NCBI GenBank assembly: GCA_964425585.1
Contig: CAYRMG010000027.1
Coordinates: 1-16,373 of the forward strand
Source of the DNA: Aquifex sp964425585
GTDB taxonomy: Bacteria; Aquificota; Aquificia; Aquificales; Aquificaceae
DNA: 16,373 nucleotides
Reading direction: 5' to 3'
Translations under genes and position numbers: made by a program
Part shown: positions 14,097 through 16,373 of the stretch, in pieces
Numbering within the stretch: the stretch's first letter is position 1
How the letters are laid out: each line of letters opens with the position of its first letter
Notes under the pieces: generated by a model
Seen by the model: the letters and a program-made list of their open reading frames with translations, nothing else
Database searches by the model: none
What the model was told of the DNA's origin: nothing

Positions 14097-15476
14097 GTGT
14101 TTAGCGAGGTTGAGATATTTATCAGCGGAAGTGAGCATCTCGTTTTTACATTCGTCTTATCAGAAGATGGTATAGTGGATTTTTTAGCGGAAAAGAAAAA
14201 CTCAAGGAGACTTATAGGTTCTGTTTTCAAAGGTATTGTAAAAAGGGAGTGTAAGAGTCTGGAAGGATACTTCGTTGATATAGGTCTTCAGAGGGAGGCC
14301 TTTCTTCAGGAAAGAAATGCATGCGGAAAAAAACTCAGGGTAGGTGATAGCGTCCTTGTTCAGCTGAAGAGAGAAGAAACGGAACTAAAAGGTGCAAAAG
14401 TATCCTGTAAGATAAACCTTCCGGGGAAGTATATCGTTTACTTTCCCTCGGTGAGAAAGGTTAAAATCTCTTCAAAGATAAAAGGATATCCCTACTCTAA
14501 GGAGCTGGCGAACTTTGTCAAAAACAACCTGAAGGATAACGAAGGTGTGATTATAAGAGCTTCCGCTTTAAAGGCGAGTAAAGATGATATTCTTAAAGAG
14601 CTTCAGGAGCTGAGAAGTTTATGGAATGAGATTCTAAAAAAAAGTAAAAATGTCAGTAAAGGCTTACTTTACGAGGAAGTTCCCGGATTTGCAAAGGTAA
14701 TAAGGGATTATTGGGGCTACATAAAGGAGATATGCGTTGATAATGCGGATATATGGAAGGATATAAGCGGTATATTCGGGGAAGAAATTAGGGAAAAGCT
14801 CAGGTTCAGCAAGGATTTTGAGAAACTTTTAAAGAACTTTTCCCCCTATCAGCTGATTTCTAAGCTATTTTCCAAACAGGTGTGGCTAAAAAACGGAGGC
14901 TTCATAGTTATTGAAGAAACGGAAGCCATGGTCGTTATAGATGTAAACAGCGGAGAAGGGTGCGGTGATTCTTTTGAGGAAAACGCTTTAAGAACGAATC
15001 TAGAAGCTGTGGAAGAGATTGCGAGGCAGATAAAGTTAAGAAACCTTGCGGGAATAATAGTGGTTGACTTAATAGAAATGAAGAAGGAAGAGACAAAGAA
15101 ATACTTTCTTAAGGAAGTTAAAAAGCTATTTGAAAGGGAAAACCTCAAGGTAAAGGTTCACGGAATCACGAGCACGGGACTTCTTGAGCTTACAAGAAAG
15201 AGAGAAGGAAGCAGCGTAACGAAAATTCTCGGAGAGGAGTGCCCTTGTTGTAAGGGAAGGGGAAAGGTAAAAAGCTCCGAGTTTATCCTTTACTCCATAG
15301 AGAAGGAAATAGAAAGGCTCATGGGTAAAAATATAGAAATTAAGGCTCATCCGAGGATAGCTAAAAACTTAAGGGAGTTTTTTAAACGGAAAAATTTAAA
15401 CGGATTGGTTAGTATAAAAGAGGTATGGGAAGAAGAACCAGACTACTACTGCTTATTCTCTTCGGATTACTCCTGA
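14097..15476 (+). CDS. rng: Ribonuclease G (RNase E/G family)
   Basis: Single-strand endoribonuclease acting on A/U-rich sites in 5S and 16S rRNA precursors and mRNAs. The 459 residues match the RNase G catalytic core (E. coli 489): an S1-like region (about 36-117, GSVFKGIVKR and FVDIGLQREAFLQ), the DNase I-like catalytic motif VVIDVNSG with D282 and N284, the second acidic site IVVDLIEM with D324, HGITSTGLLELTRKR (355-369), and the zinc-link CPCC (C382 and C385 in CPxC spacing). There is no RNase E-type C-terminal scaffold. The start is a GTG at 14097, without a Shine-Dalgarno, placed to fit the family N-terminus. The last 52 bases overlap bamD in another frame. Confidence 0.95.
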   Translation: MFSEVEIFISGSEHLVFTFVLSEDGIVDFLAEKKNSRRLIGSVFKGIVKRECKSLEGYFVDIGLQREAFLQERNACGKKLRVGDSVLVQLKREETELKGAKVSCKINLPGKYIVYFPSVRKVKISSKIKGYPYSKELANFVKNNLKDNEGVIIRASALKASKDDILKELQELRSLWNEILKKSKNVSKGLLYEEVPGFAKVIRDYWGYIKEICVDNADIWKDISGIFGEEIREKLRFSKDFEKLLKNFSPYQLISKLFSKQVWLKNGGFIVIEETEAMVVIDVNSGEGCGDSFEENALRTNLEAVEEIARQIKLRNLAGIIVVDLIEMKKEETKKYFLKEVKKLFERENLKVKVHGITSTGLLELTRKREGSSVTKILGEECPCCKGRGKVKSSEFILYSIEKEIERLMGKNIEIKAHPRIAKNLREFFKRKNLNGLVSIKEVWEEEPDYYCLFSSDYS

Positions 15477-16348
15477 TAAACCTTTCCTGTGCCCCAAAGT
15501 CGGAAGAAAGGAGAAAGGGATACGCAATAGAGTTTTATAAAGAAGGATTAAAAGAATACAGAAAAGGAGATTACGGAGATGCAAAAAAAGCTTTTGAGGA
15601 AGCTCTTAACTACCTTGAATATTTATCACCCGAACAAATTCAAAAGGCTAAGTATCTTCTGGTAAAATCCGCTTTTAAGGATAAAGATTACGTAGATGCT
15701 GCCGTTTATGCGGAAGACTTCCTCTCTAACTATCCCGGAAGCGCGGAAGCGGAGGAAGTCTTTTATATACTCGTTGCAAGTCTTGTATATGTTGCACCCG
15801 ACCCTTACAGAGACCAGACTTACACAATTAAAGCCATACAGAAGGCAAAGGAATTCCTTTCAAGATACCCCAACAGCAGATTCAGGGATAAAGTTGAGGA
15901 ATTACTTGAAGAGGCCAACAGGAAGCTCGCATACCACGAGTATTATATTGCGAAGTTCTACGAGGAATACGGTTATCCCTACAACGCCGCCCTGAGGTAT
16001 AGGGATGTGTTAATAAACTTCCCTAACTATTTTTCCGAGGAAAGACTTGTATACAGATACATTAAAAATCTCATAATGACGCCTAAGCAGGCGGAAAGGG
16101 AAAAGGAAAAAATTCTTGAATTAATAAAAAAAGCTCGTAAAACCCTAAAAGATGTTAAAAAACCCGAAGAGGTAAACGCTATAAAGAACAGGATTCGCTT
16201 TCTTAAAGGTGAAATAGAAAGATGGAACAAGATTGAAAAAATGGCTCTTGAAGAGGCAAAAAGGGCTTTAAGGAGTTATAAAGAAATTTACGGGGAAAAC
16301 GTGTATTACAAGAAGTTGATAAAATTAATTGAAAAATGGAAAAGCTAA
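15425..16348 (+). CDS. bamD: Outer membrane assembly lipoprotein BamD
   Basis: Part of the BAM complex that folds beta-barrel proteins into the outer membrane. The 307 residues start with a lipoprotein signal peptide (MGRRTRLLLLILFGLLLINL) and a lipidation cysteine C22; the lipobox NLSC is imperfect, with Asn at -3. Tetratricopeptide helices follow from about 33. The stretch DPYRDQTYTIKAIQKAKEFL (126-145), then RYPNSRF and LAYHEYYIAKFYEEYG, closely matches the diagnostic BamD segment. A charged helical extension from about 210 to 307 is longer than in E. coli BamD (245 residues). The start lies 52 bases inside rng; an AGG directly before the ATG is too close to be a normal Shine-Dalgarno. Confidence 0.88.
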   Translation: MGRRTRLLLLILFGLLLINLSCAPKSEERRKGYAIEFYKEGLKEYRKGDYGDAKKAFEEALNYLEYLSPEQIQKAKYLLVKSAFKDKDYVDAAVYAEDFLSNYPGSAEAEEVFYILVASLVYVAPDPYRDQTYTIKAIQKAKEFLSRYPNSRFRDKVEELLEEANRKLAYHEYYIAKFYEEYGYPYNAALRYRDVLINFPNYFSEERLVYRYIKNLIMTPKQAEREKEKILELIKKARKTLKDVKKPEEVNAIKNRIRFLKGEIERWNKIEKMALEEAKRALRSYKEIYGENVYYKKLIKLIEKWKS

Positions 16349-16373
16349 AGCTTTTAAAAGAACTCCTTGAGAA
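16336..16373 (+). CDS. 5' end of an unidentified gene (partial)
   Basis: An ATG at 16336 opens a frame MEKLKLLKELLE that runs off the window and overlaps the bamD stop by 13 bases, as many gene pairs here do. No Shine-Dalgarno is present. Twelve helical residues are not enough to name a family, and the true start may lie beyond the window. Confidence 0.35.
   Translation, partial: MEKLKLLKELLE

Noticed and set aside
14070..14138. 23-codon N-terminal extension of LpxI
   Set aside because: It lies antisense to the rng start and comes before the conserved glycine-rich N-terminus of the family.

Overview
The window looks like chromosomal DNA of a hyperthermophilic bacterium of the Aquifex lineage (Aquificales). 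The proteins are rich in Lys, Glu, Ile and Arg. Arg is mostly AGA/AGG and Ile is often ATA. Genes are packed with many overlaps, and the DnaG, sigma-A and TrmD proteins resemble what I remember of Aquifex aeolicus. TrmD is similar to, but not identical with, the A. aeolicus VF5 protein as I recall it, so this is probably a related strain or species. That is memory, not a search result. I see no insertion sequence, prophage, CRISPR array or rRNA, and no gene-free stretch longer than 300 bases.

Layout, plus strand, 1-7201: the tail of an unknown gene, then dnaG (primase), rpoD (sigma-A), trmD (tRNA m1G37 methyltransferase), rpsA (six S1 domains), an HU/IHF-like DNA-binding protein, a P-loop kinase of unknown substrate, and plsC (acylglycerol-phosphate acyltransferase). 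This is a replication, transcription and translation block that runs into phospholipid synthesis. Promoter-like sequences lie before rpoD, rpsA and the HU-like gene. Minus strand, 9166-7180: a TatD nuclease fused to a radical SAM domain, then comF; the comF end overlaps the plsC end tail to tail. Plus strand, 9254-11408: an exported DsrE-like protein, bpsA (branched-polyamine synthase, a thermophile trait) and an exported M23 peptidase. Minus strand, 14069-11405: lpxI (lipid A pathway), tRNA-Thr(GGT), atpC (an ATP synthase epsilon gene with no other atp genes beside it), a TrmN6-like methyltransferase, and a DUF507 protein with two internal repeats. Plus strand, 14097 to the end: rng (RNase G), bamD (outer membrane assembly lipoprotein), and the first codons of another gene.

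Most of the content is core housekeeping, in an order unlike that of model bacteria. The most interesting signals are in the layout. At least five genes lack a Shine-Dalgarno sequence but carry a -10-like hexamer 8-9 bases before the start codon, which predicts leaderless mRNAs. The 27-bp gap between lpxI and rng has overlapping -10 elements on the two strands. TatD is fused to a radical SAM domain. The rpsA/HU/kinase/plsC block echoes the cmk, plsC, rpsA and ihfB neighbourhoods of other bacteria. I found no clearly new defence or mobile system.
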